DNA of 23,690 nt from a virus. The stretch spans positions 1-23,690 of the IMG/VR virus record IMGVR_UViG_3300021964_000544. One strand, written 5' to 3'. Positions 5,645 through 14,248 of this stretch are shown in pieces. Numbering within the stretch: the first letter of the stretch is position 1; every line of letters starts with the position of its first letter. Under the pieces are notes generated by a model. That model did not search any database, was not told the DNA's origin, and was given only the letters and a program-made list of their open reading frames with translations. A program made the position numbers and the translations under genes.

Positions 5645-6072
5645 AAAGTATATTTTTCGCCCTAATTGCCTTGACCTTTTTTGCAGCCAAAGAACCAGCA
5701 GCAAATCTGGCAATTGTAAAACCAAAGCCAAAAGTAAAAATAATATCTTGGAATGACTTTGTGAATGCCGTTATTTATGTTGAAAGCAAAGGCAATGACT
5801 TAGCCTATTGCGCAAAAGAAAAGGCTATTGGTTGCCTCCAGATAAGGCCAATAATGATTGCCGAGATAAATCGCATTCAAAAGAAAGTAACCTACAAACA
5901 TTCTGATGCTTGGAATAGGGCAAAGTCAATAAAAATCTTTAATACAATAGCTAAAAAAGAAAGCTATGAAAAGATAGCAAGGAAATGGAATGGTGGCTTT
6001 TATGGAGATAATAAAACCAGCACTTTAAAATACTGGGAAAAAGTAAAAAAACGCCTTAGAATATATGAGTAA
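5641..6072 (+). CDS. Exported lytic transglycosylase / lysozyme-like (SLT-type) protein
   Basis: The 143-residue product begins with a typical signal peptide (KSIFFALIALTFFAA, cleavage likely near residues 15-16). The mature part has the SLT-type lysozyme fold signature: catalytic Glu E48 in IYVESKGND, then AIGCLQIRP (residues 62-70), which corresponds to the family's GLMQI.P motif, and a distal KWNGG. Such enzymes cleave the glycan strand of peptidoglycan in the periplasm. Size fits a stand-alone domain. The start overlaps the upstream stop as ATGA. The 3' end overlaps the metallophosphoesterase gene tail to tail by 17 bp. The phage also encodes a GH108 lysin without a signal peptide, so this second wall enzyme probably has a distinct role. 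Confidence 0.72.
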   Translation: MKSIFFALIALTFFAAKEPAANLAIVKPKPKVKIISWNDFVNAVIYVESKGNDLAYCAKEKAIGCLQIRPIMIAEINRIQKKVTYKHSDAWNRAKSIKIFNTIAKKESYEKIARKWNGGFYGDNKTSTLKYWEKVKKRLRIYE

Positions 6073-7177
6073 ATCTTGCCACTTGGCCGTTCTCTTTGCT
6101 ATGTAAAAAGCCTTCAATGGCCTTTGGGTTGTGTTGATACCCTTTTTTGTGATGCCAAGAATCTGTTCCACTTGGGCTGCGCAAACTTTCAATCGTAATT
6201 CCTTGAAAATCCTTGCTCGTTTTATGATGCACATGGTGGGTATAAACATACCGATGCTTTGTTTCTGACCACCATTGGGGAAATTCAACGGCCATAAGCA
6301 AAGGTAAATCACTCATCTTTGCGCCATCTCCATGTGTTGTTCCGATTAAATTAAGGCCATATTTGTACCCTTTTCTGTGGGCAATTGAGCAATCAAAAGT
6401 TATATTTTTGTTAAGCCTAAACCAGCTTTGTATGACATCGGCCAAGAAAAAACCACTTTGATAGTCATGGTTTGATGGGTTAAATGTAAAATGCACATCA
6501 GCTAATGGCAACAACATCTCCAAACAATCAATGTAAACTTGTTTTGCTTTAAGAAAGTTTGAGTACCACATTCCGTCAGTATCTTGGGGAGTTCCAGCAC
6601 TTGTTTGTCTTTTTGGCGAATCTATGTGTAAGATGTCATTTCCCCCAATAAAAAGTATCTTGTCTATGTTATACCCTTGTGACTTGTTGATAATGCCTTG
6701 TACCCCCTCTAAAACTCTTTTTACGGCAATGTTTTCATTGTAATCCTCGCCAGTTTCAAAGGCCATGCAAAGTTTGCCAATGTGAACGTCAGCTGGATCA
6801 ATAACCAACAAATGCCCATCCTTGATTTTATTCCTTTTTATCTTTGGGTATTTTGGCGCATACGCTTTTAAATCATCAATTAGTTTTTCACGTATAGTAT
6901 CATAATTTACTGCGCCTTTGTAATCTGGGTTAGTAAAGAATAAGGATGTATCTTTTGTTTTAACCCAACCATGTTTTACGTTATTGTTTGGTATGCCAGC
7001 AGTTTCGCAATAGTCGTTAATCTTGCTTTTTAGCTGCAAGTATCTCTCTTTTATTGTAAGGCCACTCTTGCCAACTAATTGCCCCAGTCTATCATAATAG
7101 TCGCTTTTGCTTTCTTCCTCGTGTATTGGGTTATTTGTGAATAGTTCAAAATATTGTTGCTTAATATTATTTGACAT
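6056..7177 (-). CDS. Metallophosphoesterase (calcineurin-like)
   Basis: The 373-residue product shows the full set of calcineurin-like metal-site motifs: DVH (D130, H132), GGND (D181), SNHD (N236, H237, D238), THGD (H282) and a terminal THHVHH (residues 313-318). These coordinate two metals and cut phosphodiester or phosphomonoester bonds. The first 115 residues form a separate helical region (LTIKERYLQLKSKINDYCET) that may be a DNA-binding module. Phage homologues of this size occur next to tail or lysis genes; the substrate is not known and could be DNA or a nucleotide signal. It is the last gene of the leftward late block and converges on the plus-strand pair. Confidence 0.78.
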   Translation of the reverse strand: MSNNIKQQYFELFTNNPIHEEESKSDYYDRLGQLVGKSGLTIKERYLQLKSKINDYCETAGIPNNNVKHGWVKTKDTSLFFTNPDYKGAVNYDTIREKLIDDLKAYAPKYPKIKRNKIKDGHLLVIDPADVHIGKLCMAFETGEDYNENIAVKRVLEGVQGIINKSQGYNIDKILFIGGNDILHIDSPKRQTSAGTPQDTDGMWYSNFLKAKQVYIDCLEMLLPLADVHFTFNPSNHDYQSGFFLADVIQSWFRLNKNITFDCSIAHRKGYKYGLNLIGTTHGDGAKMSDLPLLMAVEFPQWWSETKHRYVYTHHVHHKTSKDFQGITIESLRSPSGTDSWHHKKGYQHNPKAIEGFLHSKENGQVARFTHIF

Positions 7178-7196
7178 TGTTTTTGTGCTTTAAGGT

Positions 7197-7214
7197 AACT
7201 GGTTTAAACTGGTT
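7197..7214. repeat. Two 8-bp direct repeats (AACTGGTT) at 10-bp spacing
   Basis: AACTGGTT occurs at 7197-7204 and 7207-7214, in the 50-bp gap between the endolysin stop and the metallophosphoesterase start. One helical turn separates the copies, so both would face the same side of the helix. This could be a small operator for the downstream gene; no promoter box was seen next to it. Confidence 0.4.
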
Positions 7215-7227
7215 ACAATTTTGGTTT

Positions 7228-7791
7228 TTATTTTCGCTTGTAGCTTCTTTGCTCAATGTCATTTGTTCGATTGAGCCAACCTTTTAAAAACCTTTTAAGC
7301 CTTGCATTATTTTCAGCAAGCCTATAGTATCTGCGCTTTCTTACTTCAGTTAGTTTTTCCAAGCTAACTAAGTACATTTTTTCTTTGGTCTTTCTTCCAA
7401 TTATGCCATCAGGAACAACGCCAATCAGTTTTTGCATTATCTTAATTGTGCGCCTTGTTCCAAGATTGTAGCACATATCAAAGTACATAATTTGCGCCAA
7501 TGGTTGCACCAAGTTGACATGCGCTGGCAAGTAATATTTACAAAAAGCAATGGCAGCAGCTTCATCGTAAACAGTATCTTTGAAATCTGCTAAATTATTA
7601 AAGTATTCCTTATTGTAATTAAACGCAATGCCGTAAATTGTCCAGCCACCTGAATCGCCTTTTAGTTTATGCAGCTTTGCGCCACCTTCCCAGATTAATG
7701 TGTGCTTAAAAATGTCACGTTTAAATCGTTCAAAGTTTTCTTTGTTGTACTTTGAATTTGCTTTGCGTATTGCCTTAGTTAACTTATTCAT
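7228..7791 (-). CDS. GH108-type endolysin with peptidoglycan-binding domain
   Basis: Read from ATG 7791, the product has 187 residues. It has the GH108 lysozyme signature: catalytic Glu E35 in WEGG, followed by KGDSGGWTIYGIA (residues 44-56), the characteristic D-x-GG-x-T-x-YGI. The C-terminal half (VQPLAQIMYFDMCYNLGTRR, then VPDGIIGRKT) matches the PG_binding_3 domain commonly fused to GH108. The enzyme cleaves the glycan backbone of peptidoglycan at the end of infection. There is no signal peptide, so release should need a holin, and two small membrane proteins are encoded just upstream. An in-frame ATG at 7827 would add 12 residues but overlap the holin gene by 44 bp instead of 8. Confidence 0.88.
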   Translation of the reverse strand: MNKLTKAIRKANSKYNKENFERFKRDIFKHTLIWEGGAKLHKLKGDSGGWTIYGIAFNYNKEYFNNLADFKDTVYDEAAAIAFCKYYLPAHVNLVQPLAQIMYFDMCYNLGTRRTIKIMQKLIGVVPDGIIGRKTKEKMYLVSLEKLTEVRKRRYYRLAENNARLKRFLKGWLNRTNDIEQRSYKRK

Positions 7792-8044
7792 TTTTTGTTG
7801 TTTGGTTTTTAAAGAAGAATAAAACAATAATCATTACTATCTCCAGTAAGTCTTTTATATTGCCACCAATTAGCCTTTCAAATACTTCCTCGCTGACCTT
7901 GCCTTTTGCGAAGAAATAATTCAGTTGCACCATTTGGTAAATGTTTATGATTAAATAAGTAATGATAAAAACGCTACCAATCCAAGCCATAAATGATAGC
8001 TTGCTGCTGCCATCAATGCCTAAGAATTTAAGTAGTTTTCCCAT
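7784..8044 (-). CDS. Holin-like small membrane protein
   Basis: The 86-residue product has two hydrophobic segments, WIGSVFIITYLIINIYQM (about 21-38) and IKDLLEIVMIIVLFFF (about 64-79), and a charged C-terminus (KNQTTKNE). This size, two-segment topology and position right before the endolysin fit a phage holin that permeabilises the inner membrane. No family signature is certain. Its start overlaps the upstream stop as TAATG, and its end overlaps the endolysin start. Confidence 0.6.
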   Translation of the reverse strand: MGKLLKFLGIDGSSKLSFMAWIGSVFIITYLIINIYQMVQLNYFFAKGKVSEEVFERLIGGNIKDLLEIVMIIVLFFFKNQTTKNE

Positions 8045-8247
8045 TATTTATTGTTTGCCGTAAATATCCATTTTAGATATTTCCAATAGCTTCCTTTATG
8101 GTCTTTTTTTACTGTTTTGTGCGTTAAAGCCACCCAATATAGTACGGCTAAAATTGATGCAGTCGTTCCAAGATAGCCACTAAAATCTAAAGATGTCAAA
8201 ATTGTTGGAATCACTAAAATGGGCAATGTTTCAATTGAATTAAGCAT
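8044..8247 (-). CDS. Small membrane protein, possible holin partner
   Basis: The 67-residue product has a hydrophobic N-terminal half (LPILVIPTILTSLDF, then YLGTTASILAVLYWVAL, likely one or two membrane segments) and a basic C-terminal half (THKTVKKDHKGSYWKYLKW). Paired directly with the holin-like gene, it could be a second holin, an antiholin or a membrane lysis regulator. Not recognised beyond that. The start overlaps the preceding gene by 8 bp. Confidence 0.5.
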   Translation of the reverse strand: MLNSIETLPILVIPTILTSLDFSGYLGTTASILAVLYWVALTHKTVKKDHKGSYWKYLKWIFTANNK

Positions 8248-8674
8248 TTTTAGTTCCTTTCAAATGTGTTAAATAATGCCCCATCCCTTCGGTAAATGGG
8301 TTGACATTGCGCTTAATTAGGTGCTTGTATTTGTAGTAAAAATACCAAGCTAAATTTACGCCAATTAACCTTCTTTTTGCCTCTGACTTTTTAAACCCAG
8401 TTGCAAGCATTATGTGATAAAATATTTTGTTTGACTTCCATCCCCCACGCCCACTTATCCAGTGATAATCATGAAGAAAGCAAGAAATACAAGGGTGATC
8501 TTTATCTTGAACCAAAGTGCATCCATCATATTCTAATAAAGGATTCCAGCTTGTATCATTTAATGCTTCATCAACCATTTGATTAATAGTCAGGTTTAAT
8601 TTATAGTGAAAGCATTGCTTTTTTAGCTGAGTTTCAAGTTCAATTATTGTCCAAAGTCTGTATGGTTGTTTCAT
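8240..8674 (-). CDS. Protein of unknown function with C-x2-C-x2-HD motif
   Basis: The 144-residue product is not firmly recognised. Its centre reads HPCISCFLHDYHWISGRGG, that is C62-x2-C65-x2-H68-D69-x2-W-x2-G, then KIFYHIMLATGFKKSEAKRR and an aromatic-rich helix (GVNLAWYFYYKYKH). This arrangement recalls the C..HD..Y..G core of phospholipase-A2-like folds found in some phage proteins, but the calcium loop is not clear, so this is a weak hypothesis. It sits between the tail-tip gene cluster and the holin genes; both ends use short ATGA-type overlaps. Confidence 0.5.
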   Translation of the reverse strand: MKQPYRLWTIIELETQLKKQCFHYKLNLTINQMVDEALNDTSWNPLLEYDGCTLVQDKDHPCISCFLHDYHWISGRGGWKSNKIFYHIMLATGFKKSEAKRRLIGVNLAWYFYYKYKHLIKRNVNPFTEGMGHYLTHLKGTKNA

Positions 8675-9216
8675 ATATCTAAAGTAAGTAATTCTGTTTT
8701 TATTTCAAGCCATAATGATTCTGGCATTTCGCTTATTGGGCATCCACCATTTTGTATCTCATTTCGCCAATCACTTGTTGCAAATTGCACGAAATCTTCA
8801 ATCTCTTTTTTCCACGCATGGAACAAATCATATACATAAGGTTGAGCTTCCTCATCAGCCGTTTCAATCTGAATATCAACAATGTTTTGCCGTTGGTTTA
8901 TTTCAAATCTTCTTAACTCCACCTTGTTTAATTTAATTAGATTTTGAATAATTACATCTGGGCTTCCTAAAAACTTGTATTTCTCTGTAATGATTGCGCC
9001 ATAGTCAACCAGTTGCAATTCTTGTGTTTTGGTGCAAACCAAAATATCAGGAATCACTCCAGTAGGTTCAATATTTAAGTAAAATTCTCCTAATTTGTAA
9101 TGGCCATTTTTGTAGTCTAAAATTATATTTTCATAGGCATTGTTTGTTTCCTTTAAAATATTCAAAGGGTTCTGGCCTTGCTTGCTTATATCGGTGTATT
9201 CAATTAAATATATCAT
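8671..9216 (-). CDS. Tail-tip-associated protein of unknown function
   Basis: The 181-residue product is not recognised. The first half alternates beta-type segments (YKLGEFYLNIEPTGVIPDIL, then TQELQLVDYG), the second is acidic and helical (EEAQPYVYDLFHAWKKEIED). It overlaps the large tail protein stop as ATGA. Because it follows the tail-tip gene it may be a baseplate accessory protein or a chaperone for the receptor-binding protein; this is inferred from position only. Confidence 0.55.
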   Translation of the reverse strand: MIYLIEYTDISKQGQNPLNILKETNNAYENIILDYKNGHYKLGEFYLNIEPTGVIPDILVCTKTQELQLVDYGAIITEKYKFLGSPDVIIQNLIKLNKVELRRFEINQRQNIVDIQIETADEEAQPYVYDLFHAWKKEIEDFVQFATSDWRNEIQNGGCPISEMPESLWLEIKTELLTLDI

Positions 9217-12155
9217 GGAGTCAAATATTTGAGAACAATGTTTTCATATTTTCTATGTCGCAAAATAGCGCATTGAAAATCTACCTCTCCAGAAATTGTA
9301 ACTGTTTGCGTTTTCATTTCAGTTGATACGCCTCCACTTATTTTTGTCCAAACCAAATCCCAAGAATCTCCACTTGTGTTTGTTCCAGTAAGTTTAAAAG
9401 TATCGCCATTGGCCCAAGACAAAGAACCAGTACTTGTTCCCCCATTGACCAAAGGAATTGCAGTTACACTTGCGAAATAAAAGCCATGATCAACTGTGGG
9501 ATAGCCGGGAATGCTTGTTACTGGTGCGCCTAATCCTGCTGTCCCATAATGGTTTGTTCCAGTTGTTCCTTCTCGCAATGGATCAAACAAAAGTTCAAAT
9601 GTTGTTGCTGCATCTGGCAATTCCTCAAACCAACCACCTTGCGCCCAGTTTGTACCATTATTCGGAAAAGAAATAAACCCCTCGCCAGTTGTCATTGATC
9701 CAGTTGTATTCCAAACTGTCGTTCCATCCCCCGGAACTAACTCAGCAGTCCAAACAATTTCATAAGTCCATAAGGCCGTAAACGTAACGCCATCAATTGT
9801 TACATCACAAGTATTAACGGCCTCAGCAGATGCAATGGCCGTAATGTTTAAAACCATTTCTTCTGAACTATTTATTGTAGTTGTGTTTAGAGTTCCTTTG
9901 CTTATTGAAACAACGCTATCTTCTTTGAAATATGATCCAGTCAAAGTAATGTTTACAGTTGCCCCAAATGGAACGGATGATGTATCAGATGTTACGTTAA
10001 AAGGTACACCAGCCTCTGTAATTTCTTTAAGGTTATACAAATAGCTTTCACTTGCTGAATCGTAATCGATAAACAAGCCCAAACTTTCATCAGATGTCGG
10101 ATTTGCCGTTCTGTTTATATCATTAAAAACGGCTTGCATCATCTGCTCGCCATTATTGCCATTGGTGCTTGCTACTTGAATCAATCGGTCATCTAAAGAC
10201 TTGAAAATATCTCCAAAACCAGAATTTCCACCTCTGAATCTATCATTGTATTTGCTACCACTTGTTCCAGTATTAACCGATCCAAATGCAACTTTTATCC
10301 ATTGGCCACTCCATACTTCATTTTGAGCATTATAAGTTCCCCCATTAAATGCCCATCTTGAAGAATCTATATTGATTGAATTGATTGCATATATTGCTCC
10401 ATTAGTGTGCAAATCTCCTTCAATTGTTTTTATGTTATCTTCATATATATTAGCTGCCATTATCAATGGCAATATTTCGGCTTTTGCAGTTCCAGATACA
10501 CCAACTAAATTAAATTCAGGCAAAGCCCATTTTGATGTTGTATTGTTCCAATATTGAACCCCATAAACATCTGTACTTAATCCTGAATGGTAAAGATTGC
10601 CTAATGTTACATTATTACTCAAATTTGCGTTTGCCGTCAATATATCGTTTGCAAACTTTTCGGTTAAGCCATAATCTGCTGTATCGTCATTATTCCACGT
10701 ATTATAAGCAAATTCAATACCCATTCTTGATTTGGCAAAAGTATCATCAGCATAAGCAAATTTAAATCCCAATAATCTTTTTGGGTTAATATAAGTAGGA
10801 ACAATGATTGCTTCATACCAATTGGTTCGTGCAACTATTTCCAAGTTATACTCTACGATTGTTTCATTTGGCAATTTGATTTCGTAAACCACATCAATCA
10901 TTTCATTTGGATTGTTGGTTGTATCCTTGTGGGCAATTCTTGTGTAATAATTTGGTATTCCGGGATCATCCCACAAAACTATTTCGCCATCTTTTAGGTA
11001 GTAATAATCTCCAACGTCATTTTTTACCCAAAAATCAGCCCAAATCATTATATCATTGGCCCAGTAGTCTTTTTGATTGTTTTGTACTCTGGTTAATATA
11101 TCTTTAAGTTTTACAACTATTCGAGCATATTTATATGTAATATCTCCTACATCCGTATTCGACAAAGTACCCAAAACAGATGATGCCGTTGTTTTATCAA
11201 TGTAATCAATTTGGCTTTTTGTTATTTCTGTGCTTATTTCTCTAATTGCTGGCTGAAATGTATATTCAGGAATAGCCTCAAAACAACTTCTTGCATTATC
11301 TTGAACATTTATGCCGTTGCTTATTGTATAAACGCTTAATGCGCCCAATGTTTTAGTATATGCGTTAAATTCGGTACTTGCTGAATATTGATTGTCAATA
11401 TGCCTTATTACATAATAGCCATTTGTTAAAACTATTTGAGCATTAAAAACTTGTAATATTTGCCTAAGTGCATCTGTACATTTAATGTATTCATCCTCTT
11501 CACCAAAATCAGCAGTTAAAGTAAAATTTTGTATAAAACTTTCTTTCTTAAAAGATACATTGTATAAAGTTCCATCAAGTTGGTTTGTAGCTTTGTTTTC
11601 GATAGAATCTAATAAATAACGTGAAGATGCTCCATACAATGCAGTGATGTAAGTATTATTGTGCTGAATTATTTGCTTAATAATTTCAAGCCCTCTTTCT
11701 CTATTTAATGGCAAGGAAAACGTACCAAAATCAAAATCAACGGAACTTAGTAATTTTAGTCGGTCATTCGCTTTAATGTTTACTGATGGAGTACCTTGAT
11801 AACTTGCCCTTGGCAAAGTCATTTGGTCTGTTACTATAGTACCATGCCAGAATAAATCTTGCCCCTTGTAAATTACAAGTAAATAATCATTTTCCTTGCT
11901 TTCTGCAATTGCTGACAATCCATCCAATACGGCTTGTGATTCCACAAGTATATCAAAAGAACAACTTGAACCCATTATGTTGTTTTCATAGGTTGTAGAG
12001 CCTTGACCTTCATAATTAAGTTCAAAACCTCCAGTTGCTAAATTTATTTCTATTGCAGTTGCTGGTGGAATTGGAGTTAAAGTTTTGTGATGTATCTCAA
12101 CTGTGTAACTGTTTCCAGTTATGCTTTCAACTTCTCCAAAATATTGCTTTCCCAT
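9213..12155 (-). CDS. Large tail-tip protein, receptor-binding candidate
   Basis: The 980-residue product directly follows the tape measure gene (TAATG overlap), where siphoviruses encode distal-tail and tail-associated proteins. Residues 1 to about 570 are a mixed beta domain of the tail-tip type (early stretch YFGEVESITGNSYTVEIH). Residues about 717-800 look like an IPT/TIG-type immunoglobulin-like domain (GATVNITLTGSYFKEDSVVS, then CDVTIDGVTF). The last 180 residues are a Gly, Thr, Trp-rich beta region (WAQGGWFEELPDAATTFELL) resembling a jelly-roll or lectin-like domain. The likely role is forming the tail tip and contacting the host surface. Domain limits are by eye. No separate Dit and Tal genes were seen, so this one may combine those roles. 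Confidence 0.65.
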   Translation of the reverse strand: MGKQYFGEVESITGNSYTVEIHHKTLTPIPPATAIEINLATGGFELNYEGQGSTTYENNIMGSSCSFDILVESQAVLDGLSAIAESKENDYLLVIYKGQDLFWHGTIVTDQMTLPRASYQGTPSVNIKANDRLKLLSSVDFDFGTFSLPLNRERGLEIIKQIIQHNNTYITALYGASSRYLLDSIENKATNQLDGTLYNVSFKKESFIQNFTLTADFGEEDEYIKCTDALRQILQVFNAQIVLTNGYYVIRHIDNQYSASTEFNAYTKTLGALSVYTISNGINVQDNARSCFEAIPEYTFQPAIREISTEITKSQIDYIDKTTASSVLGTLSNTDVGDITYKYARIVVKLKDILTRVQNNQKDYWANDIMIWADFWVKNDVGDYYYLKDGEIVLWDDPGIPNYYTRIAHKDTTNNPNEMIDVVYEIKLPNETIVEYNLEIVARTNWYEAIIVPTYINPKRLLGFKFAYADDTFAKSRMGIEFAYNTWNNDDTADYGLTEKFANDILTANANLSNNVTLGNLYHSGLSTDVYGVQYWNNTTSKWALPEFNLVGVSGTAKAEILPLIMAANIYEDNIKTIEGDLHTNGAIYAINSINIDSSRWAFNGGTYNAQNEVWSGQWIKVAFGSVNTGTSGSKYNDRFRGGNSGFGDIFKSLDDRLIQVASTNGNNGEQMMQAVFNDINRTANPTSDESLGLFIDYDSASESYLYNLKEITEAGVPFNVTSDTSSVPFGATVNITLTGSYFKEDSVVSISKGTLNTTTINSSEEMVLNITAIASAEAVNTCDVTIDGVTFTALWTYEIVWTAELVPGDGTTVWNTTGSMTTGEGFISFPNNGTNWAQGGWFEELPDAATTFELLFDPLREGTTGTNHYGTAGLGAPVTSIPGYPTVDHGFYFASVTAIPLVNGGTSTGSLSWANGDTFKLTGTNTSGDSWDLVWTKISGGVSTEMKTQTVTISGEVDFQCAILRHRKYENIVLKYLTP

Positions 12156-14248
12156 TATGCCCTGCTATTATCCTTTAATCCTCTGCCTAAAACACCAACT
12201 AAATCTCTGCCCTCAATTCTGAATTTTACATTGCCACCATTGTTATTATTTCCAACTGCATCTGCTATCATTCCACGAAGATACGAACTTCTAATGGCAA
12301 CCTCTGGATCATTGTTTGCAGTGTTATATTCAGCAAGCATTCCGAAAGTAGTTCCTTTCATTACTCCACCTTCAGCCAATGCCGTAGGTTTTGCAATATC
12401 TTTACTCATTGCAGCCTTCATTGTAGAGCCAGCTAAGGTCAAACCAAAACCAGCAGCAATTGCAGCACCAGCACCTCCAAATTGAACCATAGCAGTATCA
12501 AAGCCAAGTTTGGCAATACCAGCAGTTATCATCAATTGACCCATATTAGTCAAAAAGTCTGCCATTCCAACCATTACAGTATCTCCCATTGCTTTGCCCA
12601 TATCTTCATTGTTGGCAATTGCTTGACCTAAATTTGTAGCCAATGCCGTAGTCATTTGACTGGATGTATCTTCCAATAATTTACCTACTTCAACGTTTAC
12701 CTGAACTGCATTTGCTGCTGCCATTTCAGCTGCTTCTTTTTCTGCCTTTTCTTTTTCTTTTGCTAATCTTTTTTGTTCGGCTGCTTGAATTTTTGCTTCT
12801 TTTGCTTTTTCAGATGTTAGCTTTTTTCCATAAGATATTTGAGCATCTAATAAGTTAGATTCAATGCTTTTAACATCTTTGCCATAGCTTTCATATACTG
12901 AAATAATCTCAGCCAGCATACTGCTTTTATCTCTAAAGTTTTGTTCATCAAATTGCTTTTGAGTTAATTGCCCCTCTAATAATCTTGATTTAGTTGTATT
13001 GTTTACTTCTGAATAGTAATTATCAATTTCTTTTAAAGCCTTATCGAAATCAATATCAGCAATTTCTTGCTCAGTTAATATTTTATCTTTTGATTCTTTT
13101 GTTACTTTTGGTGCATCTGGTATTTTTGTTTCTTCAAATTCAAAAAAATCATCTGGACTACTTTCGGCTAAATCTGTAATTGCCTTTTCAATACCCTCAA
13201 TTTCTGTTGCTACACCAGCAAGCCTTTGACTTGTATAATCAATATCTGCCGTACCTAAACTAAAAACTGCCGTTGCCGATGTTTTAACTATATCTAACCA
13301 AGATACACCTTGATCGTTTAATTCTTTTTGCTTTTCGGTTAGTGCCTCAGTCAATGCAGTCATTTTTGCCTTATTAATTATGGCTTTTGTTGCTGCTTCC
13401 GTTGCTGCTGCTCCTTTTTTTGTTAAAAACGCTTCATATGAAAGATTTTTGAAATGTCTTGGTGATGCTTTTTGCAATTTTTGATAAGCACCTTTGCGAT
13501 TCTCTAAACTTAGGTTCAAATTATTGGCTTGTTTCGCTAACAACTTGACTTTTACAATGTCACTGGTTGCTGCCTCAGCCCCTTTTTTCATTGCATCATT
13601 TACCAAATCTTGCGCAATTGCCACATGGTCTAAAGATTTTTGCAATTGATATGCAGCCGTAGCAATACCAGCAATTGCAGTTGCAGCAAAAAAGATAGGA
13701 TTTGCCTTTATAACTATTCCTAAAGCCTTAAAACTATCTCCTAAAGTTTCAATACTATCCAAACTTTGAGCAAATGACATTGCAGCTTGAACCTTTAGCA
13801 TCATTTTTTGAGTTTCTTCGCTTTCATCTCCAAATAAAGCCATAGCAGATGTACCCATTTGAACGGCTTGGCCAGCACCTTTAACGGCCTTTGCCATAGA
13901 CTTCCAAGGTAATGCAGTTGAATGCATATCCACCAATTCCATGATGTCCTTTTCTTTGTCCTTTAATGCTCCAGCTTGCTTTAAAACCTCTCCAAAAGCC
14001 TTAGAACCTTCCATGCCAAACTGCGACATAGTACCCAAAAGGTTTTCCATTTGTCGATTGGCTTGCTTCAAGGTTTTGGCCTTGCCAATGCGATCCATTT
14101 GGGCTTGGATTATTGCCGTTTGCTTTTTGGCCTCTCCTTCTAATTTTTTGCCAGCACCATGACTGCTTTTTACTGCTTCATCAAATCCTTTTTGGATTTG
14201 GCTTATATCTATTCCAAGACTTAAATTAATGTCGCTTTTCCTACTCAT
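12155..14248 (-). CDS. Tail tape measure protein
   Basis: The 697-residue product starts INLSLGIDISQIQKGFDEAV, typical of tape measure proteins, and is mostly helical with long coiled coils (for example KQTAIIQAQMDRIGKAKTLK and a Lys/Glu/Ala-rich block near residue 510). Two hydrophobic stretches (IKANPIFFAATAIAGIATAA near 180-200 and GGAGAAIAAGFGLTLAGSTM near 590-615) are expected for insertion into the host membrane during DNA ejection. At about 1.5 angstrom per residue the tail should be roughly 105 nm long (inference). It starts within the end of the tail terminator gene (8-bp overlap) and is followed by the tail-tip gene. Confidence 0.9.
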   Translation of the reverse strand: MSRKSDINLSLGIDISQIQKGFDEAVKSSHGAGKKLEGEAKKQTAIIQAQMDRIGKAKTLKQANRQMENLLGTMSQFGMEGSKAFGEVLKQAGALKDKEKDIMELVDMHSTALPWKSMAKAVKGAGQAVQMGTSAMALFGDESEETQKMMLKVQAAMSFAQSLDSIETLGDSFKALGIVIKANPIFFAATAIAGIATAAYQLQKSLDHVAIAQDLVNDAMKKGAEAATSDIVKVKLLAKQANNLNLSLENRKGAYQKLQKASPRHFKNLSYEAFLTKKGAAATEAATKAIINKAKMTALTEALTEKQKELNDQGVSWLDIVKTSATAVFSLGTADIDYTSQRLAGVATEIEGIEKAITDLAESSPDDFFEFEETKIPDAPKVTKESKDKILTEQEIADIDFDKALKEIDNYYSEVNNTTKSRLLEGQLTQKQFDEQNFRDKSSMLAEIISVYESYGKDVKSIESNLLDAQISYGKKLTSEKAKEAKIQAAEQKRLAKEKEKAEKEAAEMAAANAVQVNVEVGKLLEDTSSQMTTALATNLGQAIANNEDMGKAMGDTVMVGMADFLTNMGQLMITAGIAKLGFDTAMVQFGGAGAAIAAGFGLTLAGSTMKAAMSKDIAKPTALAEGGVMKGTTFGMLAEYNTANNDPEVAIRSSYLRGMIADAVGNNNNGGNVKFRIEGRDLVGVLGRGLKDNSRA

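Noticed and set aside
12087-12485. 132-residue plus-strand frame over the tape measure gene
   Set aside because: Antisense to a well-supported gene; its Pro/Ala/Ser-rich sequence is the mirror of tape measure codons.
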